Notes under the pieces: model-generated
Databases searched by the model: none
Seen by the model: only the letters and a program-made list of their open reading frames with translations
What the model was told of the DNA's origin: nothing
Made by a program: the position numbers and the translations under genes
Part shown: positions 20,190-32,129 of the stretch, in pieces
Position numbering within the stretch: position 1 is the first letter of the stretch
Layout: every line of letters starts with the position of its first letter
Assembly (NCBI GenBank): GCA_022575985.1
Contig: JAKSXM010000282.1
Location: forward strand, 62,001 to 126,000
Direction: 5' to 3'
Length of the DNA stretch: 64,000 bases
DNA from: Anagrus nilaparvatae
Lineage: Eukaryota; Arthropoda; Insecta; Hymenoptera; Mymaridae

Positions 20190-23100
20190 TTATCCTAATT
20201 TTCGTTTTTTTATTTGTGTAAAACTATCATTTTCAACCTCATTACTATTTTTAAAACTATTTAACAATGTTTTATAGCAAACGAGTGTACTTTGTAAATC
20301 TTTTATAACATTAGAACTTCTTTCAAAATTTGGATCATTTTCTCTAAAATAACTACACATTTTTTCGAATTGTTCAAATGCTTCTTGTAATCCAGTCTTA
20401 GTTAATTTTGGTTTTACAATAATTGTATTATTATTGAGATTTTCTACCGATATTGATAAAACTTTATTAATTTTGTTTTTATCAGAATTTATTTTGACAC
20501 TACTTAATTCAAATAATTCTTCATTTGAAAGAGGTTCATTAACAATTTTTAAATATTCTTTAATAATATCAACATTAATATCATTATTTAAATTACTTTC
20601 TTTAACTAAATTTATGATTTCATTTATAATATATTCAATAGTTTCTGAAAATTTATAACATTCAATATCTTTGCTTAAAATTTTTATGAATTTAAAATCT
20701 ATTGTTTTTAAATTTAATTCGGTCCAGGCATTTGATATATTTAAAATAGCATTAAAAATATTATAGGATTCTAATTTATTTTCTAAATTTATAGATTCAT
20801 TTTTATTAATAATATTAACACAGTTTTTACTTGTAAGAACACCTCGCAGATATAAGGCTTTGAAGGTAGGTAAGATTCCTTGAAGGCAATCTTTTGAATT
20901 AGCAAATGATGTAATTTGCTTAGGAATTTCAATTACTTTTATACAACCATTTATTTTATTTAGGATTTCCACACTTGGGTGCCAAGAATACTTTTCTATT
21001 AAAAGAATAATTTTATATGGTAAATTATTTTCTAAACAGTAAGTTTTAACAGCCTCAGAAAAATATTCTTTGTACCATTCTAAGAAACATGACTGTGTCA
21101 ACCACGTCATTTTACTTGTTTTTAAATTTATAGGAAGATTCATAGATTCAATATTTAATATATTTGTATTGTCACTATGAAGAATTAAGAAAGGTTTTAA
21201 TTTAAAATCACCTCTAATATTTCCACTAAGTAATACTGCTAGACGATTTTTAAATGATTCATTTGAATTATTCAACATATTTGTTTTTGGTTCACCGGAA
21301 TGAAATTTGAATGGCAGTTGATTCCAAATTAAAGTTGTATAACTAACATGAAATATTTGTTGATCTGTGTAATTATTTGTTTTTAATACTTTTAATACTG
21401 TTTTATTTAAATCATCTAAATCAACATTATCCGGTTCTTCTACTTGATTATTTAAACTAAAATCTAAACGCCTTTTGAATTTATTGCACCACCTGTAAAA
21501 AGTTTCATCATATAGTAATTAAAAATATGACAAAGCATTCATTAAAAAATAAATTGTAAAAGTCCGAATTTTTAATTTAAAAAATATTTGATTTCGAACT
21601 CTATTTTTTCAGTAGTGTTTTATCAATAACTAAAGGCTAAAGATACACGCAAAAAAAAGAAAATTAAAATTAACTGCCACAATTTATGTAAATACAAATT
21701 AATAATTATTGGTGGATGTAATCAAAAAGTTAGTTCATATTGCTAAAGAAATTCAGGCTTTATTTTTTTAAACAAATATTATTAGCAAATTTTACTAAAA
21801 ATTTATAGTGACTTTTTTTAATTTAATTGAATTTAGTAAATAATAACTTAATTTTGGTTTTACTAATTTTTTGCATGCGTATAACAATTGAAAATAAGAC
21901 CAATAGTTTTAGCTAATATAAGGTTGAATTATTAATTTTTCATTAAAAAATCCATGAAATTCGTTTTCAGCGACACAAAAAACCTTTGTGGACCTAATCT
22001 TGATGCAAAAAGTGCAGAAACAGCAAAAACGCCCCTTTTGGGGGTAGTTTTCGGTAATTTAGGGGTGATATATTAATTATTCATTAAAAAATCTACGAAA
22101 ATTGTTGTCAGCGACCCAAAAAACCCTTGTGGACCAAATCTGGACGCAAAAAGTGCGAATATAACGAAAACATTCCTTTTAGGGGGTAGTTTTAGCTGAT
22201 TTAGGGGTTAAATATTAGTGTTACCTTTACCCTTGGAAACCAATTCTTGGATAAATCTATTGACTCAGAAGGTGATGACATCAAAAATACTCCCTTTTAG
22301 GGGTAGTTTTTGCAAATTTAAGGGTGAAGCGCAATTTTCTTTACCAAATGACCCCGATTTTCGTGTTCAGCGACCCAAAAAACCTATACTAGAGCAAATC
22401 TCGTATTCGCAACCGTAAGTCCACCCCCCCTCCCCGTATTTTGACTGGAGTACAATAAAATAAAAAATATTCTTAATTTTTAGACTCAGCTTCTAAATTG
22501 CACAATATTAGTATTTTGGATTTATTTTGATGTTTAATAAAATTACAAGACGAATCTGAAATCGCATAATGTTTTTTGCACTAATATAATAATATATCTT
22601 AAATACTATATAGACTTAATTATTTTTTTTTAATTATTTATGAATTAATAGTTTAATTCTTACTCACTCTTGTTTTGCATGAAATGGTTCTCCAAAACTT
22701 TCAGGGTTACGCTCCTTTAAATCCTTGTGTAATAATTTGGCTTTTTCTTTAATAATTGAATCAGTTATTGGTATATTATGACTTAAGCTATGTTCAATAA
22801 AAATAGTTAATAATTTTTCAATTTCAATCACAGCAGGGTAAAGCATATTTGAACAATTAGATTCTTCAAAATGTTTTGATAATACTACGTTTCCATGTTT
22901 TATAATTGTATTTACTAATGATTTTTGTATATTTAGAATTTCACTAATTTTTTCTTTTGTTACACCTTTTTGGTATAAATTAATAACATTTAATTTTTTT
23001 TCTGAGTCTACAGAATCGAGAACAGCTTCTGTATTTAAAATTGATTCTGAATTTTTTAAAACATAATATACAGATGACAAAAGTAAATTTAATTTATCAG

Positions 23101-23203
23101 ATATATCTGAAGGTTTTTCGCCATCTTCGTATAAATTTATTATATCTAGTTTTGTTTTCAAATTTAAAACTTTGTTTGACTTCTTTTTAGCTTGTGAATT
23201 CAT
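20190..23203 (-). CDS. Domesticated pogo/Tigger transposase-like protein, two exons
   Basis: Exon 1 is 22668-23203 and exon 2 is 20190-21492. The donor GTGAGT (from 22667) and acceptor TTTTTACAG (before 21492) join in phase (GA+G) to a frame of about 612 codons. Residues ~10-55 form a psq/CENP-B-type helix-turn-helix, and ~68-105 (LNVINLYQKGVTKEKISEIL) look like a second copy of it. ~118-190 form the Tc5/CENP-B second DNA-binding domain, ending EWCNKFKRR across the splice. The DDE domain follows: HVSYTT stands where N.DE[ST] is expected, LLIEKYSWHP where LLLDNAPAHP is typical, and CLQGILPTFKALYLR where DQG.I.TFK.YYLR is typical. All three catalytic acids are lost, yet the frame is uninterrupted. 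It ends KKRKLG, which may be a nuclear signal. I infer a host DNA-binding protein. Confidence 0.7.
21493..22667 (-). repeat. Intron with ~140-bp tandem repeat
   Basis: The intron of the Tigger-derived gene. On the plus strand about 21930-22400 holds three diverged units marked by CAGCGAC(A/C)CAAAAAACC at 21968, 22109 and 22368. They share GGACC.AATCT.GA.GCAAAAAGTGC and a TTTAGGGG(G)TAGTTTT block. The middle interval is a double unit whose second marker is lost. Confidence 0.6.
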
Positions 23204-23931
23204 TTCTAGAAAAAAAATATTAAAATTTTAATATAATATTTGCACCGCATAATATATGTTTATAAATTTTAAAAATTTCATTTTTTTTGTTATAATAAGA
23301 TAATGTTATATGAGTAGATAATTCTGAAGTATACATGAGGTGAATGATGAAGCCAGTATTTAAATCGTACCCAAAATATTTTTTTCGAAAACCTAGATAA
23401 AAAAAATTTATAACCGGTTTGTGTAACTACACAACCAACGAGCATGGATCATGTTCACTCATAACAGTAATAAATCCAAAAACCGAAATTACAATAAATA
23501 CTGAAATATAAATTATCCTAAGTCTATAAACTTAAAGTATTCTAACCCTGACTCCCGCTTCAAATTATTCTAAGTCCCTAAATTGAAAATATTCTAAGTC
23601 CATTTAACCCCCCCCCCCCTAAAAACGTCACTTTTTCAACCCCTCCCCCTGCCGAGTCAAGCTTTTTAAAATACCCCATCCAATGAACATTTTCCATGTT
23701 AATACAATTCACCTTAATTTTTAGCCTTCTGTAAATAATCCTCCATTTTTTGATAAACAATATGATTAATTATTGACCCAAAATGGTTATTTAATTATTT
23801 TTCAGATCCTGTGATACCTTCGTGATTAAAATGAATCGTCTGAGGGAAAGCTGATAATCTGGAGATATAATTTTTAATTTTTCAACTAAAACTATTTTCC
23901 GCGATTATTCAAGATGAAATACCAAAAAACA
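23204..23931. other. Upstream region, no gene seen
   Basis: Probable promoter area of the minus-strand gene, without a clear TATA box. It carries poly-C/poly-G tracts near 23611 and a short repeated ATTCTAAGTC (23511-23600). Confidence 0.4.
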
Positions 23932-24084
23932 TACACAGTAAAAAATAATGAACAGAATACTACTACCGTTTAATAATTTTGCTAAGAATTGTAGTAAATT
24001 TACTATTTTTGTACTAATAATACTAAATCGTAGTAAAATTACTAAACGGTAGTAATATAGTGTTCATTATTTTTTACTCTGTAA
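23932..24084. mobile_element. Short fold-back (MITE-like) element
   Basis: TACACAGTAAAAAATAATG at the left matches the reverse complement of CATTATTTTTTACTCTGTA at the right. The arms extend inward for about 65 bases (CTACTACCGTTTA.TAATTTT). Arms fill nearly the whole 153 bp. There is no coding capacity. Confidence 0.7.
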
Positions 24085-25262
24085 AAGAAGGAACTTTTTT
24101 CATTCTTATTTAATTTAGGGGTACATTTTGCTCCCAAGGGGGGGGGAGGGATAATAACTTATTGTTAGTGAAAATAATGTTAATTTGTCGCTTGTAAAAC
24201 AATAAGTTGCAAAAAAAATTTAACAACGTTTTTATCATTTTTTTTAAATTTAGAGGTGTTTTCAACCCCTGGGGGAAGGAAAACGAATTTCATAATAATC
24301 AAAGTCGATAAAATATTTTCAAAAAATTGATTAAAACAAAAAGAATAATATGAGGTCATGTTTTTTGTATTTTTGCTTATTCTGGACGTAGTTTTAACCC
24401 CCTATTATTAGCCCTTATATCCCAATTTTTGTGCATAATCAAAAAAAATATTTTCCTATAAATTATTCTGAAACAATGACATTTATTTGATAATCTTAGT
24501 TTTACTTGCAAAATATTTCAAAAAACCCTAAAAAAAGGTAGTTTTTATTGTTTTAAGTGAGTTAAAAAAATTTCTGACATTAAAATCGTAATCAGCGACC
24601 CGAAAAATCCACTGGTACCTATTTTCGTAAAAATTCATTTAACATTGCCCGAGAGATTGAATATTTTTTTATTTTTAGCCAAAAAAAATTCAAGATCTGA
24701 TTTTCCCGAAATTACTTATAGATTTTCCAATAAAATTTATCTTCTTTTCTGTATTAATTTTCGTATCCAAGATGACCGCTTTTTGTTTTATTCACAAAAT
24801 CAAAGTAAAAACTTTTAAAAAAAAATACAAATCGCATGATCGATCGCAAATTACCCTAGCAACACGATTGTCCAAATCTTTATCAAAACTTTCTCTTAGC
24901 AAACCGGGAAATTGAAAAATGTAACTCTGACTCAGATCATATTATAACTTCGGTGGTTTTAATCCAAATGACTTCAGATTTGGCATGATGGAAGTCTCTT
25001 GCATATAATATTTTCGGGTTTTATTATCAATTAGGCTATTTTCACATAGGAAAAAGTTATATGGAAAACATGCACCAACAATAAATATAAAAGAAGATAC
25101 TAATAATGTGAATGTATCGTATATACACACCATCAACACACTGAAGAGGCGATAGCAATACACAACATATGATTATTTACATGTCGTCTGCTCATAAAGC
25201 ATGCGGTACACATTGTCATGTATTTTTTTCAAAATTTATATATACTTTGTATAACAACAATA
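24085..25262. other. Intergenic with a dispersed repeat
   Basis: No gene supported. 24758-24905, read on the minus strand, matches 29432-29580 on the plus strand (GGACAATCGTGTTGC, AATTTGCGATCGATCAT, CGGTCATCTTGGAT). A copy of the CAGCGACCCGAAAAATCC motif is at 24594. Confidence 0.5.
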
Positions 25263-26476
25263 CTGCCCTACAGATTAAAAACCTCAATATCTACATTTTA
25301 ACGATTTCGAGATATTGAACGAAACGCGTTTCTATTAATTTTTTAATATTTTTAAATATTTTTAAAAAATGTTAGCATGTTTTTTTACTAATTAAGGTAT
25401 GCTCTTTTTAATAGTGACAAAAATTTTCCCGATTTTCCACTCCTTATGTGAAAAACTGCAGATGTGCCATTTTGAGACTAAAATTCGACCGAAAATACAG
25501 ATTAAAAACATCAATATGTACATATGCCATTTCTTCCTGTAAGCAACGCTCGCCGCGCGGGTTCGTTACATAGGAAGAATGTCAATATCTACAATAAATT
25601 TGATATTTTATATAATTTATTAATATCCATCCTTTTTTAAATTTTTTAAAATTTTATTATATATTTTCATTATTTTCTTTATTTAATTAATTATTAAAGC
25701 AATTTTTTTTTTCAAGTAAGCATTACTATTAACATAAAAAAAAATTTTTAAGCTACAGCAGTTTTCAAATGTTGTGAATATTTTTCTTTCTCTTATTAGA
25801 CTTGATAAGTTTTATCTAATTTATAATAATGTACATTTTTATTAACAGTAATTGGATAATAATAATAATAAAATAAATTTTGACAATTAATTTAAAAAAA
25901 ATTTGTTTCATTTATATTAATTAAAGGGCCAAAATGAATGTTATGAAACTATTACTTAATAGTATTTATTAAATCATTACAATATTTTCATTAAATAACT
26001 ATAAATATTTTAAGTTATAATAAATAAATTTTAATTTTAATTTTTTTTAAATATATCGTTAAAAAAAAAGCTTCCCCTGGAGTTTCCCAAAAAAGAAAAA
26101 CGTAGATGTGCCAAAGTTTAAGTATGGAGTCTCAAAATACTCGATGCATTACTTACGAAAAACCGCATAATTATGTACATATGCCATTCCTCAGGTATTG
26201 ACGAGACAGCGCGCGATGGCATTACAGGAGAAAAACCTCAATATCTACAAAAACGTGTAGATATGCCATTTTCTCCTGTATTCTTTTTTTTTATCCATAT
26301 AAATTTTTTTTCAATACCTGGAACCCTGTAGATGTGCCATCGAATTTTGCAAATGATAAGTGATAAGAGAATAATTTTTGCACCATCTAATAGAGAATTT
26401 TACTACGATTACGCCCATATAAAAAACTCATTTTTAATAAAAAGGTAGATACTGAGGTTTTTAATCTGTACGGCAG
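25263..26476. mobile_element. Non-autonomous DNA element with subterminal repeats
   Basis: Left end CTGCCCTACAGATTAAAAACC at 25263 and right end GGTTTTTAATCTGTACGGCAG at 26476 are inverted copies; about 35 bp can be aligned (…CTCAATATCTAC). The inside holds scattered GTAGATGTGCCAT / GTACATATGCCATT motifs (25461, 25512, 26101, 26173, 26261, 26331) in both orientations, and two GC-rich spots (CAACGCTCGCCGCGCGGG, GACAGCGCGCGATGG). No transposase frame. Confidence 0.65.
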
Positions 26477-26814
26477 AATATTTAATAGTTATTTTTTAAA
26501 GAACAATCAATTTAAATTTAAATATATTTTATAATAGTTACCTATATAGAAAAACATTTCATACAAATAATTTTATATATTTTTTAAGTACAGTTATTCA
26601 TAGGTAAATTTTATTATCATGTTTATTTAAATTATAATTACTTTATATCAATTTTATAATTATATGTTATAGTTATTGAAAAGGCCTATAATAAAATAGG
26701 CGAAACGTCTATCAAAAATAAAAAAACATCTATGAAAAAATAAAAAGAACCTTCTAAAGTTTCTTTTCATATAGCCCTGTTCTGGTCATTAAAAAAGATA
26801 AAACAAGAATTTAC

Positions 26815-27700
26815 TTTTTTTTTTTTAATTTGGATGTAATACCTCATTTATTTCTACGAAAGTACTTATATTTGAAAGTATGGTTCTTACTCTATATCTC
26901 GAATCTGACACTTAATTTTTAAAAAATTTTTTTCCCAAAATTTTTTTCACGAAAAAATACAAAAAACACCAATTTTTTTTTTCTTTTTGGATTTAATACC
27001 TAATTTATTTCTATGAAAGTGCTAATTTTAGAAAGTTTGTTTATAGTCATTTTTTGGTTCTGATACCAAATTTTTTCAAAAATTCTTTCTCAATATTAAA
27101 AAAACAAAAAAATTAACAAACCTGAAATATTTTTTTTTTTTTGTGTAATACCTAATTTAATTCCATGAAAGTACTAATATCTGAAAATATTGCAACCGGT
27201 GATGTTTCACATCCGTTATGAAATTAAGACCTAATTTGTTTTTCAAAAATTTTTTCACCAAAAAAGCTCTAGGTACCTTTTTTTTTTTTTAATTTGGATG
27301 TAATACCTCATTTATTTCCACGAAAGTACTTATATTTGAAAGTATAGTTTTTACTCGATATCTCGAATATGATACTTAATTTTTTTAAAATTTTTTTCCT
27401 AAATTTTTTTTCACAAAAAAATACAAAAAACACCAAATTTTCTTTTCTTTTTGGACGTAGTACCTAATTTATTTCTATGAGAGTACTAGTTTTAGAAAGT
27501 TCGTTTATAGTAATTTTGTGGGTATGATACCGAATTTTTTCAAAATTTTTTTCTCAAAATTAAAAATACAAAAAAATTAAAAAAACTGCAATATTTTTTT
27601 TTTTAGTGTAATACCTCATATAATTCCATGAAAGTACTAATATCTGAAAATATAATATAACCGGTGATATTTCACAACTATTATGGAATTAAGAGAGAAA
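26815..27700 (+). repeat. Higher-order tandem repeat (ABC-ABC, ~154-bp units)
   Basis: The marker GGATGTAATACCTCATTTAT and its variants occur at 26832, 26989, 27143, 27296, 27453 and 27606, spaced 153-157 bp. Units 1/4, 2/5 and 3/6 are closest to each other: A has TATATCTCGAAT, B has GAAAGTTTGTTTATAG or a near match, and C has ACCGGTGATGTTTCAC. The true period is therefore ~464 bp, made of three diverged monomers. Confidence 0.8.
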
Positions 27701-28228
27701 TGAGTGTATGATTGCATGGTTGTAATCGGTGATATCAGTGGCATATTAATGTATTAAGCTCATTGTTTGAGGAACCTTAGTGCCAGCTATTTGGCAGGGT
27801 ATTTTTAATTTTTAATTGAATAACTGCATTTATTTATTATATACTTACATTTTTTATTCTTAATTTTAATATTTGATACGTCCAATTATAAAATTTATAA
27901 TAATAATTTTTTTCTTGTTGGACCAATAATAAATCATTTCGATTTATAACTATAAACTCACATTGTGATACGTGGATATAATCTATATCTCTTTGAATTA
28001 ACGTACCCAGTAGTTTGTTATTCACCAAAGCGACTTTTTTATTGAAAATTTGATTTTAAAATTTAGAAAAAATGAAAATAAAAAAAAAAAAATAAATAAA
28101 AATTGAAATTATGAAAATTATGTAGGATTGGGAAAAATATCTAAACTTTCTTATAATTTTATATGTATTCTTGGGGGTTATCGGTGTATTAGTAGATTTT
28201 TACTGCTTTAAAACTTTTAAATATTAGA
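27701..28228. other. Intergenic
   Basis: No gene seen. 27866-27925 (ACGTCCAATTATAAAATTTA, TTGTTGGACCAATA) is repeated in diverged form at 28858-28922. Confidence 0.4.
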
Positions 28229-28571
28229 TGTCAGGTATATCGTTACCTGACATAACTTTTGTGTATTACGCGTTAACGGGTTCATGTCGGGATGAGTCGG
28301 GCTCTAAGGAATGTGACGTGTTTTTTGATTAACTTGTTTTTTGAGGAGAAAGTCTATTAGAGTCAGTGTTTGATGGACCGTTGATTGAGAGACTTGTAAT
28401 TGATATGTAAAGTTGAGGCGTGGTGTTTTATTTGTAATGACTTTTATGTATTAATGCAGTATTGTGTATTAGAGTGATAAGGCGATTTATGTATTCAATA
28501 AATGTGTATTTTGTTTATGTTCAATAAAACCAAAGTGTTGTTATTGTGTTTTATCCCTGCCTATTCCTACA
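28229..28571 (+). mobile_element. Probable solo LTR
   Basis: 343 bp beginning TGTCAGGTATATCGTTACC and ending ATTCCTACA, with AATAAA near 28500 and 28525, strongly G/T-biased on this strand. TGT...ACA ends and polyA signals are LTR-like. Flanks ATTAG and ATTAC would be an imperfect 5-bp target duplication. There is no matching second copy in the window. Confidence 0.4.
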
Positions 28572-28595
28572 ATTACCAAAAAAAATTTTGCAAAA

Positions 28596-28674
28596 ATGGG
28601 TTATTTCAGCTTTCTTAAGTGTGACCAAGCTTCATCAGTACGTAAATCACACTTAATATTCGTATATAACCCAT
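28596..28674. repeat. 79-bp fold-back element
   Basis: ATGGGTTAT at the left and ATAACCCAT at the right, with inner arms TTAAGTGTGA / TCACACTTAA; the loop is CCAAGCTTCATCAGTACG-like. A small palindrome with no coding. Confidence 0.6.
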
Positions 28675-31600
28675 GAAATTAAACCGAAAGTTTGAGTTAC
28701 TTGAATAAAAATTAAACTCGAACTGAGAGAAAAAAATTCTCCCCTGCTTTTAACTTGTGGCAGCGTCTTTTTCAAAAAAATAAGCTGCTTCCTTAAGTAC
28801 TAAGGAAATTCTCTTACTAATACTAACACAATTCTGGTCAATGTGTATTTTTAATTATTTGATACATCCAATTATAAAATGTATAATAAACATTTTTTTA
28901 CGACCTTGTTGGACCAATATTATATTTTTTATTCTATTATGTAAATTATAGGGACACATTAAAAAAAAAAAACTAATAAAGCAATAAAAAAAGGTACTAT
29001 TAACAAAAATTCCTTTCAAGAGATATATAATAAAAAAAAAAAGAACAGATGTCTCATATATACATATACATCGAAAATTATAACGAACAAAGAGCTTATA
29101 CTTAGTTTAACCTCTTTGGTAACGAAACACCGACATCTCCTAAGCATATGAAATGGCTGAATTAGAAAAACTCGCATAAAACGAATTTTTACGAAATTAA
29201 AACCTATACCGATGGATTCCTTGTTATGAAAAACTCGAAAAAGCTTGATTTGAAAAAAATCACTCCGTTGGTTCTAGAGATAGCCGATACATACAACGCG
29301 TTTAAATATATAGGAATAGGATAGGAACCTATTCCTATCCTATTAGGATATTACATGTTTTGATAATTGCCGTTTTTTACTTGGATTGCCCATATATGTA
29401 CAAAAAAATACTTAGAGAGTTAAATTTTGAAATGAGAGAAAATTTTGAAAAAGGCTTGGACTATCGTGTTGCCAGAGAAATTTGCGATTGATCATATGTT
29501 TTTGATTTTTTTAAAAATGTTTTTACATTGGTTTTATGAATAAAACGAAAATCGGTCATCTTAGGATCCGAAAATGGCCAAATTTTGAAAACTTCACAGC
29601 GATGGCTAGAAAAGGAAAGAGGACATTTCATAAGTATAAACCACTTTGCAAACCTAGAATAGGATGCTAAGACCCGACCTGGAAGCCTATGTACAATTCA
29701 TATGGAATTACTCGGCGTTGTAACTAAATAATATAGCTTATTACAAATGCAATGACGGTAATAATAATAAATAATTTTTTTCCAAAAAATTTGATAGAAT
29801 GAAATCCTATATTATATGGTAATAAAACGTGTATGTGTGTATGTATAAAAATTGGCCAAGTACTTTAGTATACTAACAAAGAATATCGTATATATTCTAT
29901 TCTTTGATATAAATATTTTTATGCCTTACTATATAAATGTAAGCACCTGGTGTAAATATTTTTGCAGGCCTGTATTTTTGAATTGCACAAAAAAAATCAA
30001 TATAATAAACCTTCTTCATGGATGGGTGCTCGAATGCTACCGTGTAGTATCGGTTTTAGGGGTTGTTTTCTGAGTTTTATAGGACGCTATGCTATGGATT
30101 TTATAGACAGCCATACTTTTTTTTATTATATTTGTTAGAAATTATTATATTTTTCAGTTTTTATAAATAAATAAGATGCATAATATTTTATAATAATTAT
30201 TAAAAAAATCAAACTTAAAAAAAAATGTTTTTAGGGTGCATTTTAGTTTTTATGAAAAATGATTTAAAATATGGCTTTCTTAGAAAAAAAAATGTATAAA
30301 GTTTTACATATTTTAAACTAATTTATATTAAAATAAATAAAATTTTTTTTAATTTTTAGTTTCATGCAAAAATTGTTTAATTTACATTTAAAAAAATTTA
30401 TAATAAAAAAAAATGCTACAATAAAAAGCCGCAAATTTTTATTACTTACTTTAAATAATATGTATAACTTGATTTTATAATATTTTTTTAATTAACTGAT
30501 TATTATCACATTATTAATAACAAAAATTTAATTATAAATAATGAAAAATTAATTTAAGATTAATTTTTTTAATAAAATAAAAAGAGTAAACTAAAAGCGT
30601 AACTACCGCCATGTTTCTAACACAAGAGAATATATTGATTAAAAAGTACAAACTTTTTGCAAAAGAATATTAGCGAAGCGGTATCTAGTGTTCATGCGAT
30701 AAAACATAACTTCTACTCAGTTGCTTATACTTTAAAGCCATGGGTAAAATAGAAAATTACTTATACCTTTGAATATTGGCGCAAAAATTGAATCAGTAAT
30801 AATTTATTATAAATAGTTTTTTGCTACTTAATATTAAGGAATATACTAGTTTTTTATTTAAAAAAAAAATTTCCTTTATTTTCAGTATTTATAAATGTAA
30901 ATTTTAGGATATACTTTCGATGAAAATAACAGCAGAGGATAAATGGAAAACCTCTTAATTTTTTCCTGGACTAATCTTTGAACTATACAAATAATTATTA
31001 AATCCCTTCAAAAAATAAAAGTCTCTCGAAACCTTAATCCTCCAATGTAATTTGAAAGTACTTGATGAAAAGAATTTGATTTTGATTACAAGTAAAAATT
31101 AAATCTTGATTTCTCGATAGCGTTAGAAAGCTTTTTTTTAATTATTTTCAGCTAAGCTAAGCGGAAAACTTATTAATTTTTTCCTGGACTTCAAAAACCA
31201 GCTTTTTATAAAATCGAGGAAGAAGTCAGTATATTTTTCCACAAATCCCGAATTTTTCATTTATTTTTACCCTAGAGCTCAATTATAGGGATAAAAATTA
31301 AGTTTTTCTTTTTTTTTTTTGTCTTATTTTTTAACCTCCCAATTTCAAGATCTATAAACTTTATCGCAAAAATGATTTTAAATCTTTCTCTTGAAAAGGG
31401 TTTATATTTTTTTGATAGCAAGCCTTTGGGACAATCAGTTTTTTTTTACCTTTGAGCTAATTTTAATGTAAATAATTCTGTTTTTGCAATTTGACTAATT
31501 TTTCCAAATTTCATATTCTTCGTATATGTAACTTTAAGCACAAGGGTTTAATTAATTTTTAACATAAAAAGATAGTTTTTTTAAATTGAACTATTTTTTC

Positions 31601-31903
31601 GCTGGTTAATCAACTCTGCAAAAAAAAAATCAATGTTTTTAATAAACTTTGGTCAAATGAAGATATTGTCAAAAATTACCATATACTTATTCCAATGTTA
31701 GGGTCCCTAAAAAATACATAATTGGCTTGATTTTCATCACAAAAAGATTTGGATTATTATAGAGTATTTTTTCCCTGGCTAATAATTTAATCATAAAAAA
31801 GAAATTAGTTTTATTGGCAAAAATATATATTTTGTTTAAAAAGCTATAATAATCAAAAATAGTCTTTAAAATTTTAAAAATAACTTTTAACCAAAAAAAT
31901 AAG
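28675..31903. other. Gene-free AT-rich stretch
   Basis: No coding gene supported. It contains a short perfect palindrome, AATAGGATAGGA ... TCCTATCCTATT, at 29308-29337, and the plus-strand partner (29432-29580) of the repeat at 24758. Otherwise low-complexity A/T sequence. Confidence 0.5.
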
Positions 31904-32129
31904 GGTCGATTTCATGGAGCATATTCTTACTAGATTCTAGGGGCACTAGAGTAGAAATAATTTATTACGACTCAAAATTTACTAAAATTCTGCTCGAGCA
32001 GGATCCAGACAACTAACTTCAAGCAAAATTTTAATTTATTTTTAGTGATAATTACTAGAGTTCAATTGGAATCAACTCTAGTGACCCTAGAATCTAGTAA
32101 AAATATGCTCCATGAAATCGCACCTATAA
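31904..32129. mobile_element. MITE with ~50-bp inverted ends
   Basis: AGGGTCGATTTCATGGAGC at the left matches the reverse of GCTCCATGAAATCGCACCT at the right. Matching continues through ATATTCTTACTAGATTCTAG and CACTAGAGT. ATA flanks both ends and may be the target duplication. About 226 bp, non-coding. Confidence 0.75.
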
